DNA from: Pseudomonas parafulva
GTDB taxonomy: Bacteria; Pseudomonadota; Gammaproteobacteria; Pseudomonadales; Pseudomonadaceae
Direction of reading: 5' to 3'
DNA: 64,000 nucleotides
Assembly: GCF_000800255.1 (NCBI RefSeq)
Contig: NZ_CP009747.1
Location: 2,170,001-2,234,000, forward strand
The notes under the pieces are model-generated. The model was not told where the DNA came from. It searched no databases and saw nothing but the letters and a program-made list of their open reading frames with translations. The translations under genes and the position numbers were made by a program. This document shows, one piece after another, positions 11,501-18,941 of the stretch (position 1 is the stretch's first letter; each line of letters opens with the position of its first letter).

Positions 11501-13884
11501 TCGATGGCAAGCTGGTTGCAACGCAATCCCTCAGCGACCTGGGCAAGCTGAGTACACGCAAGATCGGCAGCCGGGAGTATGCGTTCGACGAGAGCTCGGT
11601 GACCCTCCCCGACAAAACCCGCCTCCAACGGATAGAAGACGCCAAGGGCTCGCGCTTCGAGGCTGACGGCAAACTGCTGTACAGCCAGGCCAGCGCTGAG
11701 GGTTCGACCGTGCTGAGCGCCGCTGCGGATTCGGACAGCACTGCGCTTTGGCAGCAGGTAGTTGCAGATGCGCGAGTTCCGGGCCGCCGTAACACCACCG
11801 AGAAGACACCCCGAGGCACGGTCAGAGGCGCTGTATGGCAGAGCCTACGTGGACAGCAAATCGCCGCCCTGCGTGCCGACGGCTGCCTGCGCCGCGTGTT
11901 CCCGGACAGCGAAGGCCGCCTGTTGCGCACCTGCCAGGCGCATGAGGACGTGCTTTACCGCTACGACGAACTCGGTCATCTGCAATCTCGCCAGGTGCAT
12001 GCCTTGAGCGGCGCCGGGCAGTGGCAGGTTGACAGTGAGCACGACAGCTTCGACCGGGAAACCGAGCGCACTTTCCTGCGCAACGGCGCGCCCTGCTTCA
12101 GCCAGCAGATGACCTGGCGCGGCGACGGTCGGCTAGAAAGCAAGGCCAGCTACCAGGACGGTGAACTGCTGCGCACCGAGCGCTTCACCTACGACGTGCT
12201 CGACCGCCTGGAAACCTACGCCTGCGACGCCACCCGAGCGGAGCTCTGTCCGCAGGACCGCCATGGCGTACCGATCAAGGCCCAGGCGTTCACGTGGGAC
12301 AGCCTGGACAATCTGACCCGCTGCGTCAGCACGCCTTTCGAGGGCGATTCCATCACCGAAACCTTCGCCTATGCCACCGCGTCCGACCCCACCCGCCTGA
12401 CGGCTGTGAAGACGGGCGAACAGGCGACGGCCCTGACGTGGAACAGCAATGGTCAATTGCAAAAGGACGGTCAGCAACGGGCATTGGCCTACACCGCCGC
12501 CGGTCAGCTCAGCAGCGTCAAGGACGATCAAGGCGCTCTGCTCGCCCGCTACGAGTACGACGGGCTCCAACGGCTGGCGGCGCAATACGACGAGCAGGAC
12601 CAGAGCACTCAGGAGCTGCGCTACGACGACGACGAACTGATCGGCCTGGTCCGCTACGACAAGACAGGCCAACCCACCCGCGCCACCCATCTTTCCCCAG
12701 GGCTGGCGCAATACGATGACGACCAGGTGCGCTGGCTGATCGACGACCCACAAGCGGGGATCGTAGGCCAGGTGAGCGACGCCGACCTGCAACTCGCGCC
12801 CCTGTTGCCTTTTGGCGAAGGCGCGGCCCTGCCGGACCTGGTCAGCGGCTACAACGGCATGCGCCGCGACCCTGTGACGGGGCAGTACCCTGTCGGCAAT
12901 GGCTATCGCTGCTATGACCCCGCGTTGCGTCGACATGTCCAGCCCGATTGGCTGAGCCCGTTCGGAGAAGGCGGCGTCAACGACTACGCCCACTGCCCCG
13001 ACCCAGTCAACCTGCACGACCCCAGTGGCGCGATCATGCTCAGCCGTTGGGGTCAGGACAAGGAACTGAGCAACTATGCGCAGGTACTGCGCGAAACCAA
13101 GCCCATGCCCGTCGGTGGACGCTGGCGCGGTCTGGCACTCTCCGCCGTGTTGACCGTTGTCGGTATCGCCGCTTCGGTGATGACGGGCGGCGCTGCCTCA
13201 GTGTTCTTCGTCGCGATGACGACCTGCGCGGTGCTGTCGTTCGGCTTCGAGGTGGCGTCCGTCCTGACCGAAGACGTCAATCCCGAGCTGTCGAGGAAAT
13301 TGGGCTATGCGTCGCTGGCCTTTGGCGTGCTGTCGTTTTACGAAAGTGCGCTGGGTCTGATCAAGAAGGTGCCGAGTCTTATCAAGCACGTCATGCGCTC
13401 CACGCGTCGATTGGGCCAGACGCTCTCGCGGATCAGGCCCGGTGCTCGAGTGCCCCGCCCCGCACTGTCGCCCATGGCGTACGCCACCCAGGAACTCGGC
13501 AGCCTTCCGGTTGCCGAATCCGGCCATCTGGGTGCAAGAGCGACGATCAAGTCCGCCGGTCTGAGGCTGATCGATTACCTGGGAGCGGTGCCGTCGATGG
13601 ACCTCGCCAACCCTCGCTACGCTCGCATGGGCCTGTATGGCAAAGGGCTGCGACAGGCTCACAGGCTCAACAACTTCGCGACCCGCTCACGGCTGGCGAA
13701 CACGGGGGCGTGGGTCACCGGCAACGCGATCGACCTGTACATCACACGCGGATCGATCGAAGCCTTCATTGCCATGGCCGCCAACGACGCCAGCACTCCG
13801 ATCACGCCCTGGGGACGCTTCTCCATTCCGTTGAGCGAGCAGAACCTCTGGGAGCATGGCGGCGGTGGGCACTTGCTGACCTGA
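5587..13884 (+). CDS. Giant RHS/YD-repeat protein, Tc-toxin C-component-like
   Basis: 2765 residues, one of the largest genes such a chromosome carries. From about residue 830 a shell-start block is seen (GLFHAHYPIATLQGMHGLG, LHYSALRGNEAGLGDGW), typical of RHS/TccC proteins. Many YD-type repeats follow (YDTDGRVISH, YDELGHLQSR, YEYDGLQRLA) and the RHS core lies at about 2405-2480 (SGYNGMRRDPVTGQY, GNGYRCYDPALRRHVQPDWL, ending LHDPSG). These proteins form a hollow beta cocoon around a cleaved C-terminal effector. The last ~285 residues are the variable tip: a long hydrophobic stretch near 2515-2560, then a basic region with no toxin fold I recognise. Residues ~1718-1875 are encoded by AT-rich DNA unlike the rest. 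There is no signal peptide, PAAR or VgrG, TcA or TcB gene nearby. Start ATG with GAGG at 5573. Confidence 0.85.
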   Translation: MTKSTVTQGMYIRSTVAPYFAKDDEVTVNGQQYLWVKADDNGITLLDQSTGKQHPMKWTDVKDIVQLKERRIQRVLAFASLLKEGWILVDRNSGETLYELPGPVLMMQRPSQSNFGIDLNYGTFARNYALGEFTWLADGNLDTLAPHAQSRLIRKAIAQQRNNVSLPWGYVDHIFCFVPPSQPVPDYHADLAAHQALLKRVLGEFHVESEWAVTATENGRFAIEHKAAHATPTKTRSRVRRAVTEPYLISTEADGALPDMTDFSLERVGSIEGGWTSSSTLKAGRALAEGEVLTAFLIDRLDGDIRRIDYPVPKDACSAKHWPKAFADHVVAAGEPMTVGAWNADNGFSTNVEPLRLWSPARYRAFSNAPFAANLVQALACDGTFKPEAGETLCLQVRDLTCQALYEQHFFTPTTTQAGSHWAKALCEQINHDSRLLRGGVLEGCRVTPAEAGNAFWVPQCAELCVTLTQARWWQSQAIDDGLTLEQGQPVQAWVYDEFSHRLLAHHQWTPRSDQCASGKWLGDWLTDLNASPVSPYLRVATHDPDAGRVDETDKLYLWQRGDALRIFTTLPDAAGRQAGPTLDSAWKNDPQHAVLVTVRHPFSRKLLHQALFKPQDGVKLDDRAGWLQALADFLKAQAWPELQVGTSAEALSVPRFSELQVLVENVGDGETWSDGDYVKYLLETDDWPGRLPTEKAEFKVQAGEGTVQIEVQSLNGELEFRLNQAAHDKGYRVAACVPRPCEHPQWPVEVTDTRVIWAGPIDDGVYDLHLTYPQSARDAKALTVGHIGALHPRHFWHAVQAVEFTPPAAMRAYEEISFLCEDYGNTNHSEVFDTSHHDRTGVDERSGLFHAHYPIATLQGMHGLGPVCDLTLHYSALRGNEAGLGDGWAWRFSRIVTSSVQENDHRLLTLANGTPVMLSDDQWALLGKGQAIKTPSCRVSCNQDYSTFIVEYPTGAQEILSKPSAPGSDEIEPNDAFRQKVLKALKAIKKKSKPEFPHVPDHWTQWILLVLSPPGYGIAAAIDYSEAEKAWANHGNTRELDRRIALYERPFVQLLPSRIVSQYGEALDLQWKRQDGQFLLMSIKSGETLLFSAQYLDPQAKVGSQVKMQLWPGSAEAFQVELELEHYLLRTLKREQKGAVLQQVDCGYDDDPTLDRVLCRLQEQDGSVECVQYVKQDAQLKSSPALPRVALHALLPSGGQQNHIDRYTYTGSFQHPSDQLFIAAVRSGTHATVQHSLYAFGLDEYGNRIQLLHGSGSAQDHWLEFSLGDEHTRTTFRYSGWGDELVDVIEGIRVRIQGEQIEAVATSAPLERKTAVLQLLWAYSTKYRKQLTSDIKQLLSLSPKTQRARLGKTVDATTVVTNAQGNPLRLRVKGSHSIHYCYYADQGENQIALSDLQGLSTVPTLKCPFMPAYANAPLMAEYQCDDFGNPQGLKLFGYRKVTRAGRDYLELDEVVLVEGLTGTLTDDTLDGTATWSLTGEQVLWHQISTSTSAPTSKKTPSEQSKVLAWSITNTQTSHADGQHITLSNVQTFIDNPTLPGIQVIVSATTAEGTAQVSKEVRSRYSRRTLEKVENGVETHWTRDASGRVIQEIRYRLAAGSTGRTAKQKADEHITSVFSVDGRHVEHSHKDGSQSLCHLDGLQRTECMHWRRAPEGAYVPLEAYSYAALNLSSASVNWSWDYLPGGQAIRMDARSLGNADSQRWLKLSGANIGENAESDEVDSENTLPLAAVKRIFIYGGTATFFDQLKLRASQGSLESRTRSMLNILSKNLLKEFHEFNRAKAGELLHRIFPAIPLLTDMQIVGWFSARFDSKRSALGAYSIDLTPVIQDILELFMLLGNTEVSQVGALERMKSLHRPTQSSSTVRLTEQQLLGTHRLSERTTTSTAETDGSFQQAVHWTNETGQQHLQVDEHYDTDGRVISHTRTLGGQTQTYTLERDILGRVTKVIRPDGTTLERAYQGFSNRVHTLTVDGKLVATQSLSDLGKLSTRKIGSREYAFDESSVTLPDKTRLQRIEDAKGSRFEADGKLLYSQASAEGSTVLSAAADSDSTALWQQVVADARVPGRRNTTEKTPRGTVRGAVWQSLRGQQIAALRADGCLRRVFPDSEGRLLRTCQAHEDVLYRYDELGHLQSRQVHALSGAGQWQVDSEHDSFDRETERTFLRNGAPCFSQQMTWRGDGRLESKASYQDGELLRTERFTYDVLDRLETYACDATRAELCPQDRHGVPIKAQAFTWDSLDNLTRCVSTPFEGDSITETFAYATASDPTRLTAVKTGEQATALTWNSNGQLQKDGQQRALAYTAAGQLSSVKDDQGALLARYEYDGLQRLAAQYDEQDQSTQELRYDDDELIGLVRYDKTGQPTRATHLSPGLAQYDDDQVRWLIDDPQAGIVGQVSDADLQLAPLLPFGEGAALPDLVSGYNGMRRDPVTGQYPVGNGYRCYDPALRRHVQPDWLSPFGEGGVNDYAHCPDPVNLHDPSGAIMLSRWGQDKELSNYAQVLRETKPMPVGGRWRGLALSAVLTVVGIAASVMTGGAASVFFVAMTTCAVLSFGFEVASVLTEDVNPELSRKLGYASLAFGVLSFYESALGLIKKVPSLIKHVMRSTRRLGQTLSRIRPGARVPRPALSPMAYATQELGSLPVAESGHLGARATIKSAGLRLIDYLGAVPSMDLANPRYARMGLYGKGLRQAHRLNNFATRSRLANTGAWVTGNAIDLYITRGSIEAFIAMAANDASTPITPWGRFSIPLSEQNLWEHGGGGHLLT

Positions 13885-13898
13885 CAAGGCGTGAAATC

Positions 13899-13928
13899 GC
13901 CGGCTGTTGCGCCGTCCGCGCAGCCGGC
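13899..13928 (+). terminator. Inverted repeat after the RHS gene
   Basis: GCCGGCTG (13899-13906) pairs with CAGCCGGC (13921-13928), 14 nt loop, beginning 15 nt after the stop codon. There is no T-run, so termination may be inefficient. Confidence 0.4.
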
Positions 13929-13935
13929 ACCTGAC

Positions 13936-13998
13936 AGAAATGCCAGTAGTCGAACATAAGCGGGGTCGCTAGGGTTCTAGTGCCACTCCGGCATTTCT
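13936..13998 (+). promoter_or_regulatory. Leader of the cold-shock-like gene with 9-bp inverted repeat
   Basis: AGAAATGCC at 13936-13944 is exactly complementary to GGCATTTCT at 13990-13998, just 4 nt before the ribosome-binding site. If transcribed, it would fold the 5' leader into a stem enclosing about 45 nt. Temperature-sensitive or structured leaders are known for cold-shock genes; here it is inferred only. Confidence 0.4.
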
Positions 13999-14015
13999 CG
14001 ACAAGGAGCTGAATA

Positions 14016-14219
14016 ATGAGCGAGGCAAAAGTTGCAAAGGTGAAGATGTTCAACACCAAGCTGAAAGCAGGCTTCCTCGACTACGAGATCGATGAGGACG
14101 ATGTCGTCCTCCCATCCGAGGCCGTGGGTTCGCTGGATTTGAAGAATGGCGACGAAGTATCGTTCGAGGTGATCAAAAAAGGCGATAAGCATCACGCCAC
14201 CAACGTCAAACTCAAGTAA
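14016..14219 (+). CDS. Cold-shock-fold protein lacking RNA-binding aromatics
   Basis: 67 residues, the size of CspA proteins, with AAGGAG 7 nt before the ATG. It aligns along its length with cold-shock domains: VAKVKMFNTKLKAGFLDYEI corresponds to the beta1-beta2 segment and GDEVSFEVIKKG to beta4. The two RNA-binding motifs have decayed. RNP1 (KGFGFI) reads KAGFLD, RNP2 (VFVHF) reads VVLPS, and the usual Trp before FN is Met. The fold is probably kept but classical single-stranded nucleic acid binding should be weak or gone. It could also be a small partner of another protein. A 9-bp inverted repeat spans its leader. Confidence 0.7.
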   Translation: MSEAKVAKVKMFNTKLKAGFLDYEIDEDDVVLPSEAVGSLDLKNGDEVSFEVIKKGDKHHATNVKLK

Positions 14220-14221
14220 CC

Positions 14222-14239
14222 CCTTCAGCACCCTGAAGG
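14222..14239 (+). terminator. Hairpin after the cold-shock-like gene
   Basis: CCTTCAG/CTGAAGG with a CACC loop directly follows the stop codon at 14219. The following CTTGTGTTG is only moderately T-rich, so this is a probable but not perfect intrinsic terminator. Confidence 0.5.
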
Positions 14240-14364
14240 CTTGTGTTGAGCACTATGGACCTGCCCGACCACCGCGCGCTGCCTGCCCGTGCATGACCGC
14301 GACAGATACTGCGATCACGCTCGACAGGCAGTTCGCGTCACCGTGGCGACTTCCAATCTTCTGT

Positions 14365-14868
14365 CTACGGCTTGGCACTGTTCGTCCCGGGCTGGGCGGA
14401 TGGCTGTTGCCAGACGATGCGCGTCGGATCAGCCTGATCATGGGTGGATTGGACGAATGTGCCGGATTGCGCAGGGATGTTCTGGTCCTGGAAGCTCAGC
14501 GCCTGCTGCTCGAACACCTGGCGCCGCGCATCGAACCGCAGGTCATGCCGCGCCACGTTGCCACCCCAGTCGTCCGAGGGCAGGGACAGGTAGCTGATGG
14601 CATAGGAAGGTTCGGTCATCGAGCCCATGACCAGGTACACGCCGTAATGATCCTCGCCGGGCGAGACGATCTTGTAGACGCCATTGTCGTAGTAATAGAT
14701 GGTCGCCAGCTCGAAGGGCTTCTCGCTGTACATCACCTCGTACCTGAGCTGGTGAACGAAAGTCGGTTTGCCGACCTTGACGCTGATGTGCGAGGCGGGG
14801 CCATCCTCGGCCTGCACCAGCGCGCTCAGGCCCAAGGCAACCCCCATCAGCATGTGGCGTGCGTCCAT
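14365..14868 (-). CDS. Exported protein of unknown function
   Basis: 167 residues. The ATG at 14868 is preferred over an in-frame codon 8 residues upstream because an AGAGGAGA ribosome-binding site sits just before it. The N-terminus MDARHMLMGVALGLSALVQA is a likely Sec signal peptide cleaved after VQA, so the protein should be periplasmic. The mature part is rich in Tyr and polar residues (YEVMYSEKPFELATIYYYDN) and has no domain I recognise. It lies 118 nt after the stop codon of the TonB-dependent receptor on the same strand, so it may be read from that transcript, but a role in iron uptake is not shown. Confidence 0.65.
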   Translation of the reverse strand: MDARHMLMGVALGLSALVQAEDGPASHISVKVGKPTFVHQLRYEVMYSEKPFELATIYYYDNGVYKIVSPGEDHYGVYLVMGSMTEPSYAISYLSLPSDDWGGNVARHDLRFDARRQVFEQQALSFQDQNIPAQSGTFVQSTHDQADPTRIVWQQPSAQPGTNSAKP

Positions 14869-14986
14869 CGCAAGTCTCCTCTCAGTGCGCATGAAGGCCC
14901 AAGCATAGGCGCCGAGGGCCGCGCGGTGCGGTACTCGGCGCCACAGAGACAGGTCTGACCGACTTCGGCGAGAAGCCCTACCCGGG

Positions 14987-17383
14987 TCAGAAGCCCATCG
15001 TCGCCGACAGCAGCCAGGTGCGCGGTGCCGACAGGGTCAGGCCGGTGGCGGTGCCATCGGGCACGTTGGCCGAAGCCCAGTAGGTCTTGTCCAGTATGTT
15101 CTCGATGCTGGCGCGCAGCGTGAGGTCTTTGTCGCCCAGCTTGAGGGCGTAGCGCGCGCCCAGGTCGTAGCGCTGCCAGGCATCGATTTTCTGCCGGTTG
15201 GCGGCATCCAGGTACTGATTTCCGGTATGGATCACCCGGGCACTGAGGGTCAGACCATCGACAGCGGGCAGGTCCCATTCCACACCCAGGTTGGCGTTGA
15301 CCACCGGCGCGCCGATGGCCCGGTTGCCATCGTTGCGGCCGTTGGCGGTACGGGTCTGCTCGGCGTCGAGGAACATCGCGCCACCCAGCACACGCACACG
15401 CTCCAGCGGCTCGCCGAACAGGCTGATCTCCAGGCCCTGGTTGCGCTGCTCACCGTCGGCGCTGAGGTTGTTCTGCGCATCGGTGTAGTACGACGGCTTG
15501 TCGATGCGGAACAGGCTGACAGTAGTACTGAAACGCCCCATGTCGTACTTGGCGCCCACCTCCAATTGCTTGCTGCGATAAGGTGCGAACACTTTACCCG
15601 CGTTGTTCGCCGTCTCCGGGGCCGTCTGGCCCTGGGTCAAGCCTTCCATGTAGTTGAAGTACAGCGATAGCTGATCCGTGCTGCGCCATACCAGGCCTAC
15701 CGCCGGCGAAGTCGCGTGCTCGTCGTAGCGCTGGTCGGGCTCGCCGGGTTCGGAACTGTCCACCTCCACACGCTGCAAGCGTGCGCCCAGGGTCAGCAAT
15801 ACGGTGTCGTCGACAAAACTGAGGGTGTCGGCCAGGGCCAGGCTCGACAGCACGGTGTGGGTGTGCACCGGACTGTCCAGCGCCAGCGGCGCGCCGGGCT
15901 CGGGCAAGGCGACCGGCTGGTACAGGTTGCTGATGCCGCTGGCATAGCGCGCGCCGTTGTTGTCGAAGGTCAGGTCGAAACGGTTGAGGCTGACATTCAG
16001 CGTGTGGCCGACCGGCCCGGTGTCGAACCAGCCGCGCACGCCGACAGTGCCGGTGACCACGTCCTCTTCACGTTGGAAGGCGCGCGGACTGACGGTGAAA
16101 CGCCCGGCCGAATTGACCACCTGCACGGCGTGGCGCATGAAATCGTAGTCGCCTTTGCGGGCGCCGAGGGCGCCATGCAGCATCCAGTTGTCGCTCAGGT
16201 CATATTCGCCGCGCACCACGCCGAAGGTGTCCTTGGCCCGCGAATAGCTCCATGGCTGGGCGAAGTTGTGGTGCACGTCCTTGGCATCCGGCACCTTGAG
16301 CCCGGCGGCCAAGCCTACGCGCTCCATCGGTGCATCTACATCGCGCTGCTGATGGCCGAGGTCCAGGGACAGCCGCGTGCGATCGCCCTGCATGTCCACG
16401 CCCAGCACCGTGGCCTCACGCTCGATGCGCTGGTGATCCCATTCAGTGTCGCCGGCCTGTCGCAGCGCGTTCAGGCGCACGCCGAAGCGCTGTCCTTCGC
16501 CGAAACGACGCCCGATGTCCAGGTGCCCGCCGCCCTGCCCTGGGCTTGCGTACAACGCGGTGAACTCGGTCAGCGGGGTGTCGCCCGCGCGCTTGGGCTC
16601 GATGTTGACCCCGCCACCGATGCTGCCGTTGGGCGCCAGACCGCCGAGCAGCGCGCCAGGGCCTTTGAGGATATCGACCCGCTCGATCATTTCCATGTCG
16701 ATCGAATAGGTCGGCAGCACGCCATACAAACCGCCGTAAGCGACATCGCTGTTGTAGAGGCTGAAGCCGCGCACGGAGAATTGCTCGAAACGCCCGCCGG
16801 CCGGGTTGGTGCTGCGCACCGAAGGGTCGTTGGCCACGGCGTCGGCCAGGGTGCGGGCCTGTTGGTTCTGCAGCAGTTCGCTGGTGTAGGAGGTGACGCT
16901 CAGCGGCGTCTCCATGTAGTCGCGCTCGCCCAGCATGCCCAAGGTGCTGCGCCGCGACACCTGGCCGCCGGCGTAGCTGTCGTCGACCATGCCCAGTCCC
17001 TGGCCGTGCACGGTGGTCTCGGGCAGTACCTGCACACCCTCGACCGGCTCGATCTGATGTACCAGGGTATAGCTGCCTGGACCGGCCGGCACCAGCGTCA
17101 GCCCGGAGCCGCGCAACAAGGCGGCAAAGCCCTCTTCCACAGCGTACTCGCCCTCAAGGCCCAAGCTGCTGCGTCCGGCTACCAGTGCAGGGTCGACCGA
17201 CAGGCTGACGCCGGCTTGACCGGCAAAACGGGTCAGCACTGCGCCGAGACTGCCGCCGCCGACCTGGAAGCTGCGCCGTGGCGATTCCTCCGCCCAGGCA
17301 CTGGCAGGCAGCCCCAGCGCAAGCAGCAGACCGGCACGCAGCAACTGCGTGGACAAAGGGCGTAACGAGGGGGAACGGGACAT
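14987..17383 (-). CDS. TonB-dependent ferric-siderophore receptor with signalling domain
   Basis: 798 residues from ATG 17383 (a TTG at 17425 is possible but gives an extension before the signal peptide). The signal peptide (LLRAGLLLALGLPASAWA) is followed by an N-terminal signalling (STN) domain of about 75 residues, FQVGGGSLGAVLTRFAGQAG onwards, as in FpvA/FecA/PupB transducers. A TonB-box-like ETTVHGQ, the plug domain and a 22-strand type barrel come next, ending in the terminal aromatic F (SATMGF) needed for outer-membrane assembly. It imports a ferric siderophore, probably a xenosiderophore, and signals occupancy to the FecR-like protein encoded just upstream. The specific siderophore cannot be read from the sequence. 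Confidence 0.93.
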   Translation of the reverse strand: MSRSPSLRPLSTQLLRAGLLLALGLPASAWAEESPRRSFQVGGGSLGAVLTRFAGQAGVSLSVDPALVAGRSSLGLEGEYAVEEGFAALLRGSGLTLVPAGPGSYTLVHQIEPVEGVQVLPETTVHGQGLGMVDDSYAGGQVSRRSTLGMLGERDYMETPLSVTSYTSELLQNQQARTLADAVANDPSVRSTNPAGGRFEQFSVRGFSLYNSDVAYGGLYGVLPTYSIDMEMIERVDILKGPGALLGGLAPNGSIGGGVNIEPKRAGDTPLTEFTALYASPGQGGGHLDIGRRFGEGQRFGVRLNALRQAGDTEWDHQRIEREATVLGVDMQGDRTRLSLDLGHQQRDVDAPMERVGLAAGLKVPDAKDVHHNFAQPWSYSRAKDTFGVVRGEYDLSDNWMLHGALGARKGDYDFMRHAVQVVNSAGRFTVSPRAFQREEDVVTGTVGVRGWFDTGPVGHTLNVSLNRFDLTFDNNGARYASGISNLYQPVALPEPGAPLALDSPVHTHTVLSSLALADTLSFVDDTVLLTLGARLQRVEVDSSEPGEPDQRYDEHATSPAVGLVWRSTDQLSLYFNYMEGLTQGQTAPETANNAGKVFAPYRSKQLEVGAKYDMGRFSTTVSLFRIDKPSYYTDAQNNLSADGEQRNQGLEISLFGEPLERVRVLGGAMFLDAEQTRTANGRNDGNRAIGAPVVNANLGVEWDLPAVDGLTLSARVIHTGNQYLDAANRQKIDAWQRYDLGARYALKLGDKDLTLRASIENILDKTYWASANVPDGTATGLTLSAPRTWLLSATMGF

Positions 17384-17450
17384 CCGCAAGGTTCTCTGCT
17401 CAGGGGTGGATACCCGTGATGACAAGCGAGTGAGTAAAAGGGGACAGCGC

Positions 17451-18398
17451 TCAGGCGATTTTCTTGCCTGGCGTCAGCGAGACCCAGTAGCGGGTACGGT
17501 AATGCACCTGAACAGGCAGGCTCGCGGCCAACAGTGCGAGGATGCGGTCGGTGTCGTCGAGCTGGAAGGTGCCGGTCACCGGCAGGCGTTCCACGGCCGA
17601 GTCCCAACGCAACACCCCTGGGCGATAGCGGTCCAGTTCACGCAGCAGTTCCCCCAGCGGCCGGTCGTCGACGATCAGCAGGCCCTGTTGCCAGCCGGGC
17701 AGTTGCGCATCGAATGCTTGCACGCCGGTCACGGCGGCAGGCGCAAGGGTCGCCCGTTGCCCGGCCTGCAGCTGCAGCCTCGGTCCGGCCAGCGGTTGCA
17801 GGCTCACCCGCCCCCGGCTGACCGACACCAGGCAGCCTTGAGTCTGCTCGCGCACGCAGAGGCTGGCGGCCTCGGCCTGCAATACACCGTCGCGCGTCTG
17901 TACCCAGAGCTGCCCGGGCGAGTCCAGGCTGATTTCACCCTGCACCAGTTGCAGCCGATGATGCCCCTCGGCGAAGTCCAGGTTCACCGCACTGGCGGTG
18001 TTCAACTGCAGGCGGGTGCCATCGGCCAACGCCACTGCCCGCCGCTCGCCGGTGGCCGTGCGCAGGTCGGCACGCCAGCTCGACAGGGGCAACTGGCGGT
18101 AGCCGGCCCAGGCGATCGGCGCCAGCACGGCGACGCCCAACATCTGCCGCATCACCCGCCGACGCTCAGGATCGGGGCGGTCCAGACAGGCTACCGCCAC
18201 AGACGCCGGTACCTGAGCGAAGCGTTGCCTGAGGGTTTGCGCCTTCTGCCACAGCGCCTCATGGGCGTCACTGCGCGCGCGCCACTGTTGGAGCGCACGC
18301 GCTTGATCGGCATCCAGCGGGCCGGCGTCCTGCAAGGCCAACCATTGCGCAGCCTCGCGGGCCAACTGGCGGGCATCGCCGCGGCCAGGGCTGGTCAC
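17451..18398 (-). CDS. FecR-type anti-sigma / sigma regulator
   Basis: 315 residues. The N-terminal cytoplasmic FecR_N (DUF4880-like) region has AREAAQWLALQDAGPLDADQ and LQQWRARSDAHEALWQ. One membrane segment lies near residues 83-100 (MLGVAVLAPIAWAGY). A periplasmic FecR domain follows (LRTATGERRAVALADGTRLQ, then LVQGEISLD). It carries the receptor signal through the inner membrane to the adjacent sigma factor. The GTG start overlaps the sigma stop as GTGA, indicating translational coupling. It lies between the sigma gene and the receptor gene, the standard cell-surface signalling order. Confidence 0.93.
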   Translation of the reverse strand: MTSPGRGDARQLAREAAQWLALQDAGPLDADQARALQQWRARSDAHEALWQKAQTLRQRFAQVPASVAVACLDRPDPERRRVMRQMLGVAVLAPIAWAGYRQLPLSSWRADLRTATGERRAVALADGTRLQLNTASAVNLDFAEGHHRLQLVQGEISLDSPGQLWVQTRDGVLQAEAASLCVREQTQGCLVSVSRGRVSLQPLAGPRLQLQAGQRATLAPAAVTGVQAFDAQLPGWQQGLLIVDDRPLGELLRELDRYRPGVLRWDSAVERLPVTGTFQLDDTDRILALLAASLPVQVHYRTRYWVSLTPGKKIA

Positions 18399-18910
18399 AG
18401 GTCCGCCAGCAGGCAGTGTTCGTAAGCCTTGGCCATGTAGCGCTTGACCGTGCGCTCGGACACCGCCAGGCGCTGAGCGATGTCGGCGTAATCCAGCCCT
18501 TCCAATTGCGACCAGAGAAAGGCGCGGCGTACGGCACTGGGCAGGCCGTCGAGCAACTCATCCAGCGCCTGCAGGGTTTCGAGCAGCAGCCAGCGCTGCT
18601 CAGGCGATGGCGCCAAGGCCTGCGGGAGGTTGGCCAAGGCCTGCAGGTACGCCTGCTCCAGGCTGCGCCGCTTGTAATGATTGACCAGCAGGCGACGCCC
18701 CACCGTGAGTAGGTAGGCGCGCGGCTCCCTCAAGCTCGACAAGGCGCTGGTCTGCTGCGCCGCCAGCACGCGCAGAAAGGTGTCGTGGGTCAGATCCGCT
18801 GCGGCCCAGGTATCGCCCAGCCGCCGTTGCAGCCAGCCTTGCAGCCAACTGCGATGGTCACGGTAAAGGGTGTCGAAGCTGGAATCGGGCGCCGCGGCAG
18901 GCTCGGACAT
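18395..18910 (-). CDS. FecI-type ECF sigma factor (iron starvation sigma)
   Basis: 171 residues from ATG 18910 (a GTG 4 codons upstream is possible; neither has a clear Shine-Dalgarno). Region 2 (DTLYRDHRSWLQGWLQRRL, then AAADLTHDTFLRVL) and region 4 (DYADIAQRLAVSERTVKRYM) are complete. Such sigmas direct RNA polymerase to the promoter of the partner receptor gene when ferric siderophore is bound outside. A Fur-like element lies about 32-56 nt upstream of the start, consistent with induction only in low iron. Confidence 0.94.
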   Translation of the reverse strand: MSEPAAAPDSSFDTLYRDHRSWLQGWLQRRLGDTWAAADLTHDTFLRVLAAQQTSALSSLREPRAYLLTVGRRLLVNHYKRRSLEQAYLQALANLPQALAPSPEQRWLLLETLQALDELLDGLPSAVRRAFLWSQLEGLDYADIAQRLAVSERTVKRYMAKAYEHCLLADL

Positions 18911-18941
18911 TCGAAGACACACTGAAGAGAACGGGGTACGA

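Noticed and set aside
5587..13884. CRISPR-like or tandem DNA repeats suspected from repeated YD motifs
   Set aside because: The repeats are protein-level motifs with divergent DNA; no regularly spaced identical repeats are seen here or elsewhere in the window.
14016..14219. Confirmed immunity protein for the RHS effector
   Set aside because: It sits downstream, but similarity to the cold-shock fold and its own leader and ribosome-binding site argue for an independent gene; the immunity idea is kept only as a possibility.
15716..17365. Plus-strand open frame (549 codons) opposite the TonB-dependent receptor
   Set aside because: Antisense shadow of a well-supported receptor; composition is Gly/His/Ala-rich without domains.
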